A DNA stretch of 64,000 nucleotides from Endozoicomonas_A sp049275935 (GTDB lineage: Bacteria > Pseudomonadota > Gammaproteobacteria > Pseudomonadales > Endozoicomonadaceae), in the NCBI RefSeq assembly GCF_049275935.1, contig NZ_CP184830.1:3968001-4032000 (forward strand). Direction: 5' to 3'. The position numbers were made by a program, and so were the translations under genes. Shown here in pieces: positions 26,496-35,169 of this stretch. The stretch's first letter is position 1. The number at the start of each line of letters is the position of its first letter. Under the pieces are notes generated by a model, which saw only the letters and a list, made by a program, of their open reading frames with translations, was not told where the DNA came from and did no database searches.

Positions 26496-27809
26496 TTATC
26501 TGCGACCTTTGACCGGTCTGCCAGATTGGGAAGGTTTTTTTCGAGTGTTGCCGGAGCCTGATTTGAATGCTGGCCTGTTTTTATTACCAGCAGGCTTTTT
26601 TCCCGGATGAGCTGAAGTTGAGCGCGGCTTGCCAGACTTTTTGGAGGGCGCCTCGTCACTCAAAGTAACCTTAACACCGTCCTCAAAATAAGGCACTGGC
26701 TCAACGTTCAGGGGCTTGTTAATGAGCTTACGAATGGCTTCCAGCAGTTTTTTCTCTTCCGGGTTCATCAGGGAGATCGCTCGCCCCGGGCTGCCAGCAC
26801 GACCGGTTCGACCAATACGGTGCACATAATCCTGCGGCACTTTAGGCAGGTCGTAGTTTACCACCAGTGGCAACTGATCCATATCCAGCCCTCTGGAAGC
26901 AACATCAGTGGCTACCAGAACCCGGTAAGCACCCGCCTGAAACTCAACCAGCGTTCTGCTGCGAACAGGCTGGCTCTTGTCACTGTGCAGTGCCGTGGCG
27001 CTGATACCTTCGTCAGCGAGCAGGTCTGCAACTTTTTCGGCGGCTTTTTTGGTGCGCACGAAAACCAGAACCTGCTCCCACTTGCCACCTTCAATGATAT
27101 AGCTGAGGATTTCCGGTTTATCCTGCTGATCCACAGGATAGACCGACTGTTTGACTGTGCTGGCAGCAGAGTTTGGATTCTCTATTTCAATTTTGACCGG
27201 ATGACGCTGGAACTCATGGGCCAGCGCCTTGATCTGCTTGGAGAAGGTTGCAGAGAAAAGCAGATTCTGACGTTTGGCGGGCAGAACCTCAAGAATCTGA
27301 TCCAGCTCATTTTTAAAGCCGAGGTCCAACATTCTGTCGGCTTCATCCAGAACCAGGATTTTCAGGTGGTCCAGGGTCACATGTTGTTTTCGGATCAGGT
27401 CCAGCAGTCGCCCCGGTGTTGCCGTCAGCACATCCACTCCAGCCTGAAGCGCTGCCACCTGGGGCTCTATATCAACACCGCCGTATGCGACTGCTGAGCG
27501 AAGAGAGAGGTTTGAACCATAGCGAACGACGCTTTCGCCAACCTGAATAGCCAGCTCGCGGGTAGGTACCAGGATCAGGGCGCGAACAGGATGGTTCTTG
27601 AGCGTCCGCATTTCTGACAGACGGTGCAGCAGCGGCAAGGTGAAGCCAGCTGTTTTGCCCGTTCCGGTCTGGGCGGATGCCATGACATCGCGGCCGGTCA
27701 GAACCATAGGAATAGCTTTGGCCTGAATCGGGGAGGCTTTTTTATAACCCTGTTCGGTGACTGCCTGAAGGAGAGGTTTACACAAACCAAGGGATGAAAA
27801 ATCAGTCAT
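26496..27809 (-). CDS. rhlE: DEAD-box ATP-dependent RNA helicase RhlE
   Basis: 437-residue DEAD-box helicase. Motif I is AQTGTGKT (46-53), motif II DEAD (155-158), motif III SAT (186-188), and the C-terminal domain has ATDVASRGLD and HRIGRTGRAG. The Q motif region reads LGLCKPLLQAVTEQGYKKASPIQ. From about residue 380 a basic Lys/Arg/Gly/Pro tail follows, as in RhlE proteins, which act in ribosome assembly and RNA turnover. SrmB- and DbpA-type helicases were considered; the N-terminal signature and tail favour RhlE. Confidence 0.9.
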   Translation of the reverse strand: MTDFSSLGLCKPLLQAVTEQGYKKASPIQAKAIPMVLTGRDVMASAQTGTGKTAGFTLPLLHRLSEMRTLKNHPVRALILVPTRELAIQVGESVVRYGSNLSLRSAVAYGGVDIEPQVAALQAGVDVLTATPGRLLDLIRKQHVTLDHLKILVLDEADRMLDLGFKNELDQILEVLPAKRQNLLFSATFSKQIKALAHEFQRHPVKIEIENPNSAASTVKQSVYPVDQQDKPEILSYIIEGGKWEQVLVFVRTKKAAEKVADLLADEGISATALHSDKSQPVRSRTLVEFQAGAYRVLVATDVASRGLDMDQLPLVVNYDLPKVPQDYVHRIGRTGRAGSPGRAISLMNPEEKKLLEAIRKLINKPLNVEPVPYFEDGVKVTLSDEAPSKKSGKPRSTSAHPGKKPAGNKNRPAFKSGSGNTRKKPSQSGRPVKGRR

Positions 27810-27914
27810 TTTGATCTGCAGACCTCTAAGACATGAAATGGGCAGAGGATTGTACAGCAGTCTTTGGCGTTGTGCATTGGGGTTTACCCGCTCTCACTGG
27901 AGCGGGAGTGCAAC

Positions 27915-28436
27915 TCAGATCTGCTTGCGCAGGCGCAAGGGCAGTCTGCGAAAATCTATCTCGTACTTACCTTCGGATCCAATCATTGATCCGGCACTGT
28001 CATAGAGCCATTGAGCCACGCCATAAAGACCTTCTTCATAAGTATTGATAGCCCCTGTGATGGTGATTTCTCCCAGGCTCTGATTAATGTTCATCACCTT
28101 GAGAAAACCCTCGATCTCAGGGCCTTTCAGCTTGAAAGTTGCGCCAGAGCTGCAACCACTCAACGTGAAATACTCATTTTTGATCAGGTTATGATGGAGT
28201 GTGCCTGAAGAGTCCATATCCAGCTCATACAGCTTGATATAGCCGAAGCTGTTATTGTCGGAGCCGATTTTCAGTTCCACTTGAAACTGTTCCACCTTGT
28301 CGGTCGAGCGATCAAGCGTAACTTTAGACATGCCCGAGTAGTTCCCTGAGGGCAGGTTACATAAGTTTCCGGCATTGACGAAGCTGGCCAGGCAAACAAG
28401 CACGCTGAATAGCTTAATTTTTATTAGATTTTTCAT
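27915..28436 (-). CDS. Exported hypothetical protein (173 aa)
   Basis: 173 residues beginning with a signal peptide (MKNLIKIKLFSVLVCLASFVNAG, cleavage near residue 22-23). The mature part is small and beta-rich (YSGMSKVTLDRSTDKVEQFQVEL; FTLSGCSSGATFKLKGPEI; LGEITITGAINTYEEGLYGVAQWLY) with Cys residues that could form a disulfide. I recognise no family. It lies between two DEAD-box helicase genes on the same strand with more than 100 bp on both sides, so it is probably transcribed on its own. Confidence 0.65.
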   Translation of the reverse strand: MKNLIKIKLFSVLVCLASFVNAGNLCNLPSGNYSGMSKVTLDRSTDKVEQFQVELKIGSDNNSFGYIKLYELDMDSSGTLHHNLIKNEYFTLSGCSSGATFKLKGPEIEGFLKVMNINQSLGEITITGAINTYEEGLYGVAQWLYDSAGSMIGSEGKYEIDFRRLPLRLRKQI

Positions 28437-28527
28437 TCCCTTCCTCCAATTTTTTAATGGCTTATATTGTTATTGGACAAGGAATGTGCAGTTAAGTTCT
28501 CAGTAGGAAGGGATTTGTTGAGGTTAA

Positions 28528-28565
28528 AGCGGTTTTTTCTAGACTAAAGTCTGAGAAAACCCGCT
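28528..28565 (-). terminator. Long imperfect hairpin after the SrmB-like gene
   Basis: AGCGG pairs with CCGCT, AGACT with AGTCT, and T-runs face A-runs between them. It lies 22 nt after the helicase stop codon and probably terminates its transcript. Confidence 0.6.
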
Positions 28566-28586
28566 CTCATAACGGTTCAGGAAGGA

Positions 28587-29918
28587 TTAGTTTTTCTTGC
28601 GTTTTAAAGGCTCAAAACCGGCATCAACCGATTCAGTGGTGTCCTGGCTGGCGGGTTTACGGCGCTTACCCAGGTTCTTTTTGTTGCGCTGCCGTGTTTT
28701 TCCAGCATTAGTCTTGTCGGAGACCTTCTTTTTCTTGCTGCCGGCGGCTTTTCCCGAAGCCTTCAGCTTTTTAGGGCCTTTCCAGCTGCCTCTCAGCTCC
28801 TTGATTGAGCGTTTTTCAAAGCGTGTTTTCAGATAACGCTCTATGCCTGACATCAGGTTCCATTCGTTGGGGCCAATCAGGGAGATGGCCAGACCTTTTT
28901 CACCGGCTCGTCCAGTGCGGCCGACGCGGTGAACATAGTCATCGCCATTGCGAGCCATATCGAAATTAATGACCAGCTCAATCCCTTTGATATCCAGACC
29001 TCTGGCTGCGACATCGGTAGCCACCAGAATATTGATCTGGCCTGAAGCCAGCATGGCCATCATCTTTTTTCGTTCCTGGTGATCCATCTCACCATGCAGA
29101 ACACCGGCTTTCAGGTCACTGTAGCGAAGGAAACCGCACAGCTGGTCAGCCAGGTTACGGGTATTGGTGAAAACAATGGCTTTCTCGAAAGGCTCGTTTT
29201 CCAACAGCCAGCGAGTCAGCTTTTCCTTATGCTTTTGATCATCGCTCAGTACGACCTGCTGATGGATGTTCTCATGCTTTTCTCTGGCCGTATTTAAGGT
29301 CAGGGTTTCAGGTTCTCGCAAAACCAAGTCAATCAGTACACCCATCCCTTTTTGTTGCAGGGTGGCAGAGAACAGCATGGTTTGTCGATCCTGACGACAT
29401 TCAGAGGCAATTTTCAGGATGTCTGGACTGAAACCAAAATCCAGCATGCGGTCAGCCTCATCCAGAATCAGGTATTCCAGATCATTAAAGTCGGTATTGT
29501 TGTTCTCCATGTGCTCAAGCAGACGGCCCGGCGTGGCGATCAGAATTTCCGGATTCTTTCTCAATGTATTGACCTGGTGACGAAACGGGTCGCCACCGGT
29601 AATCAGTCCGGCTTTGATCTGGGTAAAACGGGCCAGGGCTTCCGTCTCTTTCAGAATCTGTCGGGCCAGCTCCCGGGTGGGCACCAGAATCAGCATTCGG
29701 GTGCTGGAGCGGGGGGCTGGAGTGTTCTCGAAATGATTCAGGGCAGGCAGCAGGAATGCCGCCGTCTTGCCACTGCCGGTTTCGGAGCTGACCAGCAGAT
29801 CTTTGCCATCCAGCGCTCTGGGAATCACTGCCACCTGGACGGGGGTGGCCTCGCTGAAATTTCTTTCAGTCAGGGCTTTTTGCAGCCGTTCGTGCAGAGC
29901 CAGGTCAGAAAAAAGCAA
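28587..29918 (-). CDS. srmB: DEAD-box ATP-dependent RNA helicase, SrmB-like
   Basis: 443 residues. Motif I SETGSGKT (45-52), PTRELA, TPGR, DEAD (153-156), SAT, ATDVAARGLDIKG and HRVGRTGRAG define a complete DEAD-box core. The start (MLFSDLALHERLQKALTERNFSEATPVQ) and the Lys-rich C-terminal tail resemble SrmB, which acts in 50S ribosome assembly. The call to SrmB rather than another helicase of the group is moderately sure. It lies downstream of metG on the same strand, separated by a hairpin. Confidence 0.78.
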   Translation of the reverse strand: MLFSDLALHERLQKALTERNFSEATPVQVAVIPRALDGKDLLVSSETGSGKTAAFLLPALNHFENTPAPRSSTRMLILVPTRELARQILKETEALARFTQIKAGLITGGDPFRHQVNTLRKNPEILIATPGRLLEHMENNNTDFNDLEYLILDEADRMLDFGFSPDILKIASECRQDRQTMLFSATLQQKGMGVLIDLVLREPETLTLNTAREKHENIHQQVVLSDDQKHKEKLTRWLLENEPFEKAIVFTNTRNLADQLCGFLRYSDLKAGVLHGEMDHQERKKMMAMLASGQINILVATDVAARGLDIKGIELVINFDMARNGDDYVHRVGRTGRAGEKGLAISLIGPNEWNLMSGIERYLKTRFEKRSIKELRGSWKGPKKLKASGKAAGSKKKKVSDKTNAGKTRQRNKKNLGKRRKPASQDTTESVDAGFEPLKRKKN

Positions 29919-29939
29919 GCGATACTCCTTATGAGAATT

Positions 29940-29961
29940 CCCACCGAATCAGCTCGGTGGG
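29940..29961 (-). terminator. 8-bp hairpin between metG and the helicase gene
   Basis: CCCACCGA (29940-29947) and TCGGTGGG (29954-29961) pair perfectly. There is no T-run on the minus strand, so it may be a weak terminator or a leader hairpin of the helicase mRNA. Confidence 0.4.
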
Positions 29962-30002
29962 GAGGGGGAGGGTTTTAACAGGGTATGATTGAGTATTGTG
30001 GA

Positions 30003-32051
30003 TTACATGACACGCATTCCGGGTTGAGCACCTTCATGGGGCTCAAGAATCCAGAGATCTTTACCGCCGGGGCCGGCGGCCAGAACCATCCCTTCACTCA
30101 CGCCAAACTTCATTTTACGAGGTGCCAGGTTGGCGACCATAACCGTATACTTGCCGGTCAGGGCTTCCGGGGCATAGGCAGACTTTATGCCGGCGAATAC
30201 GTTGCGAGGCTCTGCTTCGCCAATATCCAGAGTTAATCGCAGTAGTTTACCAGCGCCTTCTACCAGCTCGGCATTGACAATTTTGGCAATACGCAGATCC
30301 ACCCTGGCAAAGTCATCGAAAGTAATCTGCTCAGCCACAGGCTCTTTTTCCAGCCATTCGTTGCAGGCAGAGGTTTCAGCAGGTTTTTGCTCAGACATTT
30401 TGGCAAGTACCTCTTTGCTGGCTTCAATCATGGCTTCGACTTTATTCAACTCGACACGGGTCATCAGAGGCTTGAACTTGTTCACCCCGTGATCCAGAAG
30501 CAGGGTCTGGCTGTCGGTCCAGCGCAGAGGCTCTATGTTCAGGAAGGCTTCTGCCCTGGTCGCCATAGCAGGCAGAACCGGCTTCAGGTAGATCATCAGC
30601 AAACGGAACAGGTTAATACCGGCTGAACAGATGTCGTGCAGTTCCTGATCCTTGCCTTCTTCTTTAGCAACAACCCAGGGCTTCACTTCGTCAATCCAGG
30701 CATTGGCTTTGTCAGCCAGAGCCATGATTTCACGCATGGCTTTGCCGAATTCACGGCCTTCATAGAGTTCTGCGATGCGCTCTCCGGTCTTCTGGAAGTC
30801 GGCTGTCAGCTCCGGGATCATGTTGTTGGTAGACAATTTTCCAGTAAAACGCTTCTTGATAAAGCCGGCGTTACGACTGGCAATGTTAACCACTTTGCCG
30901 ACCAGGTCAGAGTTTACCCGCTGAACCAGGTCTTCTGTGTTCAGGTCCAGGTCATCGATGCGACTGGACAGTTTGGCGGCGTAATAATAACGCAGATACT
31001 CCGGGTCCAGGTGCTCCAGATAAGTCCGGGCGGTAATAAAGGTGCCACGGGACTTGGACATTTTTTCGCCGTTCACTGTCAGGTAACCATGAACATTGAC
31101 GGAGGTCGGTGTGCGATAACCCGTACCTTCCAGCATGGCAGGCCAGAACAGGCAATGGAAGTTGACAATGTCCTTGCCGATGAAGTGATGCACTTCACAG
31201 TCACTGTCTTTTTTCCAGTAATCGTCAAAGTTCAGGTCGTCTCTTTTCTGGCACAGGTTCTCGAAAGACGCCATATAGCCGATGGGAGCGTCCAGCCAGA
31301 CGTAGAAGTATTTACCGGGCTCACCGGGAATTTCGAAGCCGAAGTAAGGCGCGTCGCGGGAAATATCCCAGTCCTGCAGGCCAGCGTCCAGCCACTCGGC
31401 CAACTTGTTGGCAATCTCGTCGGAAATGGTGCCGGAACGGGTCCACTCTTTCAGGAAGCCATCAAAATCTGAAAGTCTGAAGAAAAAGTGCTCACTCTCT
31501 TTTTCTACCGGAACCGCACCGGAAATAGCCGACCTGGGATTTTTCAGGTCGGTGGGAGAATAGGTGGCGCCACATTTTTCACAGTTATCACCGTACTGGT
31601 CGTCTGCCCCGCACTTTGGACATTCCCCCTTGATATAACGATCCGCCAGAAACATCTGCTTCTCAGGGTCATACGCCTGTGTGATGTTGCAGCTGGCGAT
31701 ATGGCCATTTTCCTTCAGCTTCAGGTAAATGGCTTCAGACAGTTTGCGATTTTCTTCAGAGTGGGTGGAGTGGTAATTATCAAACTCCACCAGGAAATCA
31801 CCAAAGTCACGAATGCGCTCTTTGTTGATCAGGGCGACAGACTCTTCTGGCGAAATGCCCTGCTTTTCAGCATGCAGGCTGATGGCGGTGCCATGGGCAT
31901 CGTCGGCGCAGACGTAAGTGCATTGGTTGCCGAACAGCTTCTGAAAACGAACCCAGATATCGGTTTGAATGTATTCCACCAGGTGTCCCATATGCAGAGG
32001 ACCATTGGCATAGGGCAGGGCACTGGTGACAAGTATTTTACGTTGGCTCAT
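30003..32051 (-). CDS. metG: Methionyl-tRNA synthetase
   Basis: 682-residue class I synthetase that charges tRNA-Met. The HIGH-type motif is HMGH at residues 20-23. The zinc knuckle has C144, C147, C157 and C160 (CPKCGADDQYGDNCEKC). The KMSKS motif lies near residue 333 (GEKMSKSRGTF). The C-terminal EMAPII/Trbp111-type tRNA-binding and dimerisation domain is present (VDLRIAKIVNAELVEGA; KMKFGVSEGMVLAA). Length fits the long bacterial dimeric form. In related genomes metG is divergent from apbC; here an Abi gene, decayed DNA and a phage-like pair lie between them. Confidence 0.97.
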   Translation of the reverse strand: MSQRKILVTSALPYANGPLHMGHLVEYIQTDIWVRFQKLFGNQCTYVCADDAHGTAISLHAEKQGISPEESVALINKERIRDFGDFLVEFDNYHSTHSEENRKLSEAIYLKLKENGHIASCNITQAYDPEKQMFLADRYIKGECPKCGADDQYGDNCEKCGATYSPTDLKNPRSAISGAVPVEKESEHFFFRLSDFDGFLKEWTRSGTISDEIANKLAEWLDAGLQDWDISRDAPYFGFEIPGEPGKYFYVWLDAPIGYMASFENLCQKRDDLNFDDYWKKDSDCEVHHFIGKDIVNFHCLFWPAMLEGTGYRTPTSVNVHGYLTVNGEKMSKSRGTFITARTYLEHLDPEYLRYYYAAKLSSRIDDLDLNTEDLVQRVNSDLVGKVVNIASRNAGFIKKRFTGKLSTNNMIPELTADFQKTGERIAELYEGREFGKAMREIMALADKANAWIDEVKPWVVAKEEGKDQELHDICSAGINLFRLLMIYLKPVLPAMATRAEAFLNIEPLRWTDSQTLLLDHGVNKFKPLMTRVELNKVEAMIEASKEVLAKMSEQKPAETSACNEWLEKEPVAEQITFDDFARVDLRIAKIVNAELVEGAGKLLRLTLDIGEAEPRNVFAGIKSAYAPEALTGKYTVMVANLAPRKMKFGVSEGMVLAAGPGGKDLWILEPHEGAQPGMRVM

Positions 32052-32249
32052 TCGAGTACTGTGTTGCTGGCAAATTGAAAGAGGGTAAAGGTGGGCAGTA
32101 TACGATAATTCTTATTGCTAAGGCTAAGACTTAAGTAAAGAGGCCGCTATTGAAGTACTTTAACTCCTCCATATCCAGAGATATTCTGGTCGACCCGGAA
32201 ACCCTTTATCAGCGGCAAAGCTTACTTCGAACTAACAGCTACTGAAAGT

Positions 32250-33212
32250 TTACTTAGGTTGAATGCCTGCACGAGTCCATAAGGGTTCCTTTTCCCAGTT
32301 AGCCGGAAACCCCATATGTACTCTTGAAATCGCTGGATTTCTTGAGATCAACCCGTTAAGCCTGGTGGCCCAGCCACTTCCGGGGCTAATTCTGCTCAAT
32401 AGCGTTTCGATAATAACCAGCTGATAGTAAAGCCGTCGCCGTGGATTAATGGTTTGTGCAGGTGATGAGGGAACCGTAATTTTCTCAGGGATATATATCC
32501 AATTTGCTGGTGCTTTTCTTGGCCATACGGGGCTGGTACCAAACTCTCTATTCCAGATTCTTGAATGATGAGCGCAGTGATTACGTAAATCAGACAGTGA
32601 ACGAAACCAGGTTTTAAGTACTGTAAATTGAAAACCAAAATGCTTTGTAAGAGGCTTCTGATCTTCCGGGGAGCGAAGATTGGCAAAGAGTTCTGAAATT
32701 TGTTTGAAGCTTAAAAGTTCCAGTGCCATCCATAACGGTGGTTGTACTGGTGAATCAGGGTACTTCCGTTGATAGCTTTCCAGATATACCTCCATCTTCC
32801 TCCTCTCAGACTTGCTTTTCAGTTCACTAATCAGCCATTGGTGATTGTAATGGCTATTAAAAATGTTTGGGTCAAGATACCCATGAGGACCGTGTCGTGT
32901 AGCGAGAACTTGTGTTAATTGAGCACGCAGTGCAACTTCTATTCGTTCAATGGCATCTAAAAGGAGAAGTCTCAACTCTCTGTCGAAAATATACAGTTCC
33001 AGGACATCTTCAAATGATGTGCCTGAAATGAACTGATGACCATCACCCGATCTGGGGATGTAGAACGGGCGGGTATAGGCACTTAAACGGAAGTAACTAA
33101 TATTCTTTAAGTAGCGTTTGGCTCTGACAGGGTCAGCAACTACCAAGCCTCTGGCAATCAAAGTTTCAATCTGCTCGTTGAGGCTTAATGCGTGCTTGCT
33201 GAAAGTAACCAT
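32250..33212 (-). CDS. Abi_2 (AbiD/AbiF-like) HEPN abortive-infection protein
   Basis: 320 residues of the Abi_2 family. Signature elements are SLNEQIETLIARGL at the N-terminus, YFRLSAYTRPFY (about 40-51), FDRELRLLLLDAIERIEVALRAQL (about 76-99) and the HEPN ribonuclease motif R-X4-H at 210-215 (RNHCAH), followed by HSRIWN. HEPN proteins of this type act as RNA-cutting toxins in anti-phage abortive infection and have been proposed as relatives of the Cas13 nucleases. The gene is preceded on the same strand by a promoter-like box and a hairpin with T-run at about 33258-33341, which may encode a small RNA antitoxin. It looks full length and intact. Confidence 0.88.
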   Translation of the reverse strand: MVTFSKHALSLNEQIETLIARGLVVADPVRAKRYLKNISYFRLSAYTRPFYIPRSGDGHQFISGTSFEDVLELYIFDRELRLLLLDAIERIEVALRAQLTQVLATRHGPHGYLDPNIFNSHYNHQWLISELKSKSERRKMEVYLESYQRKYPDSPVQPPLWMALELLSFKQISELFANLRSPEDQKPLTKHFGFQFTVLKTWFRSLSDLRNHCAHHSRIWNREFGTSPVWPRKAPANWIYIPEKITVPSSPAQTINPRRRLYYQLVIIETLLSRISPGSGWATRLNGLISRNPAISRVHMGFPANWEKEPLWTRAGIQPK

Positions 33213-33256
33213 TTGTTTTTATTGTCGAAAATGTGCTTTCTATTATTAACTGGCAA

Positions 33257-33306
33257 TAAAAAAACCCGCCAGAGTGTGCTTCGTCGAGAGGCATGGCGGG
33301 CGTGTT
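33257..33306 (-). ncRNA. Candidate small RNA ending in a terminator, upstream of the Abi gene
   Basis: On the minus strand CCCGCCA (33294-33300) pairs with TGGCGGG (33265-33271) across a 22-nt loop and is followed at once by a run of seven T. This is a textbook terminator placed between a promoter-like element and the Abi start. No gene upstream on this strand needs it. The layout promoter, short structured RNA, leaky terminator, toxin is that of type III (RNA-antitoxin) systems. A plain attenuator is the alternative. Confidence 0.5.
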
Positions 33307-33312
33307 AGGGTA

Positions 33313-33341
33313 AAACTAGGTGTTAGTGGGTGATATGTCAA
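33313..33341 (-). promoter_or_regulatory. Promoter-like boxes for the Abi leader
   Basis: On the minus strand TTGACA (33341-33336), a 17-nt spacer, then TAGTTT (33318-33313). The -35 box is perfect, the -10 box weak. The expected start is near 33306, just before the hairpin. Confidence 0.45.
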
Positions 33342-33971
33342 TAGGTGCCTGTTTTTATCTCCAATTCGAGTAGCATACGATGCAACCGACAATAGTGCTT
33401 GCAAGGAGTTAACCGAACGACCAAAAAATCTTGATCGGGTACCGATTTAAAAATCGGTGATGTGTGGGGCTACCTCAGCGAAGCAGAACAAAGTGCTGCT
33501 ATGAGAGGCCTTGAAGAGGGTTATTTTGGCAACACAGCTTACTTTAAATCAATAGCCACTGAAATTTATCTCGTGTTCAGATGAAATTTTTGTCCCTGTG
33601 AAAAAAGTAAGATCACTTAAAAGCTACAAAGGAAAAGTCGCCAGCGCATGACAGGTCTGGTCTGGGTGAAACCGCCCGAAGAAAGTAAAAATACCGCTAT
33701 TCAATCCGGCTTTACTGGCGTTAAAATAACCGGCTTCCCGTTACAGGTATGGGACAAATTCCGGGAGTAAATGGGTTCTGTCCGGCCTGGCTTCAGGCTC
33801 CCGAAGGGATTTACTCAGCACAAAATCTTAAGACAGGTTTCTGCCTCCTTAACGGAGGAATGATCCTGTCTCTGGCTGGCGTCTTCGCCTTTGGCCTTAT
33901 CTGACAGCGCAGGGCTGTTCCATTATTACAACCGGTAGACCGAAGCCGGGAAGGCAGGTATTGTTAAATTC
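33342..33971. other. Decayed DNA with short ORF remnants and a hairpin
   Basis: There is no intact gene. Plus-strand fragments read GDVWGYLSEAEQSAAMRGLE (about 33461-33520) and, from an ATG at 33647, a 40-codon piece (MTGLVWVKPPEESKN..., ending VWDKFRE). I could not assign either. A compound hairpin lies at 33832-33870 (GACAGG/CCTGTC outer, CCTCC/GGAGG inner), about 100 nt before the DnaT-like gene, and may belong to its leader. Confidence 0.4.
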
Positions 33972-34448
33972 ATGACTGACGAAGAACGCCAGAAGCAAAA
34001 ACTGCGAAGAGAGTGGGCTTCCGGAGACAGGTCTCCATTTCAGGATTTTGCTCAGGAACGTGGAGAAGAACATCCTGTGTTTGCCCGACAGACGACTGGA
34101 GCGACAGCCGCTCAGTCGAAGACGCTTGCGGAGGGCGCCAGGGTTCAGCCTCTGCCTGAGGATTTTACGCCTGATGCAGTTTACATAGAGTTTCTTGAGG
34201 CGCACCACGGTATTCCGGCAGACTTTACCCTTGCCCAACTTCCGGAATTCAAGCTCTACTGGCTGGAGACCGGTGAAGCTCGCAAAGCCTGGCAGAATAA
34301 GTTCAAGAACCATGTGATCTACCAGTGGAAGCGGGGTCAAAGTGAAGAAGGGCAACGAACTCATAAATCAACTGTCGAAAAACTTACAGACACCAGCTGG
34401 GCAGATGGACTCCAGTTCGACTTCGACGAGTCAGACGACCAGTCGTGA
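33972..34448 (+). CDS. DnaT-like DNA-binding domain protein
   Basis: 158 residues. A disordered N-terminus (1-55) is followed by a DnaT-type DNA-binding domain at about 57-120, recognised by FTPDAVYIEFLEAHHGIP and by LPEFKLYWLETGEARKAWQNKF then HVIYQWKR. DnaT helps load the replicative helicase during restart in enterics; phage O-type proteins carry similar domains. The gene overlaps the next one, which resembles phage lambda P, so the two probably act together in helicase loading. Position between metG and apbC and lack of other phage genes argue for a domesticated chromosomal pair. Confidence 0.75.
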   Translation: MTDEERQKQKLRREWASGDRSPFQDFAQERGEEHPVFARQTTGATAAQSKTLAEGARVQPLPEDFTPDAVYIEFLEAHHGIPADFTLAQLPEFKLYWLETGEARKAWQNKFKNHVIYQWKRGQSEEGQRTHKSTVEKLTDTSWADGLQFDFDESDDQS

Positions 34449-35094
34449 AACCTTGCAAAGAGCTCAACAGACAAAGTATGCCATTAATACTCTGTTTACC
34501 ATGCTGGAAGCCGCCTTCCCGTTAAAGTTTAAAAAAGCCTTCCCAACCGATGCTTCATTGGTAGAAGCGAAGAAAGTCTGGATTCAGGGGCTCGGAGAAT
34601 TCAAGCCTGCCAGGATTGTCAGGGCTGGTCAAAAAGTTCTGGATACCACTAAATTTTTTCCTGATCTCAGCGAGATACGCGAACATTGTAAGCTGCATCA
34701 TGATGAGATGGGCTTGAAAAAGCCTCTGCAAGCTTATTACGAAGCCTGCTATGCGCCTGAGCAGAGCCGCGACTCTCGTTGGTCTCACATTGCCGTCTAT
34801 CTGGCAGCACGGGAAACGGGCTGGATGACCCTGCGAAGTGAAGAGCAAAGAGTCGCCTTTCCCATCTTTGAGCGAAATTACAACATACTCTGTAACCGGG
34901 TTCTTGATGGTGAGGATCTTGAGGCTTCAATCATGAAAGGTATTGAAGACAGTCGCTCGAAAGAAGCCGTGAGGGTTGCCGATGAGCAGGCTGAGCAGGC
35001 GCTGCGAAAAACCATGGCAAAGCAGGGCATTGATCCTGACTCGGGCCGCTCTGCTTTTGAGAAGTTGAAAAAGTCGCTGTCCAATGGTCAGTAA
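34342..35094 (+). CDS. Replication protein P-like helicase loader
   Basis: About 250 residues. The region FPLKFKKAFPTDASLVEAKKVWIQGL followed by PARIVRAGQKVL and FPDLSEIREHCK (about 58-116) resembles phage lambda replication protein P, which delivers DnaB helicase to the origin. The rest is helical with an Ala/Glu/Arg-rich tail (VRVADEQAEQALRKTMAKQG). The open frame begins at GTG 34342 inside the DnaT-like gene; an in-frame ATG at 34405 is an alternative start. The overlap implies coupled translation. It ends 75 nt before apbC, which runs in the same direction. The phage-P assignment is by motif reading only. Confidence 0.7.
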   Translation: MKKGNELINQLSKNLQTPAGQMDSSSTSTSQTTSRETLQRAQQTKYAINTLFTMLEAAFPLKFKKAFPTDASLVEAKKVWIQGLGEFKPARIVRAGQKVLDTTKFFPDLSEIREHCKLHHDEMGLKKPLQAYYEACYAPEQSRDSRWSHIAVYLAARETGWMTLRSEEQRVAFPIFERNYNILCNRVLDGEDLEASIMKGIEDSRSKEAVRVADEQAEQALRKTMAKQGIDPDSGRSAFEKLKKSLSNGQ

Positions 35095-35169
35095 ATTCGT
35101 TTTTTACTGGCAGAATAACAACGAAATCATTAGTCTATCTGCCATTCAAACGGTTGGAGTCTGACGCCC

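Noticed and set aside
30636..31472. Plus-strand ORF of 278 codons opposite metG
   Set aside because: Shadow of the methionyl-tRNA synthetase gene, whose motifs are complete on the other strand.
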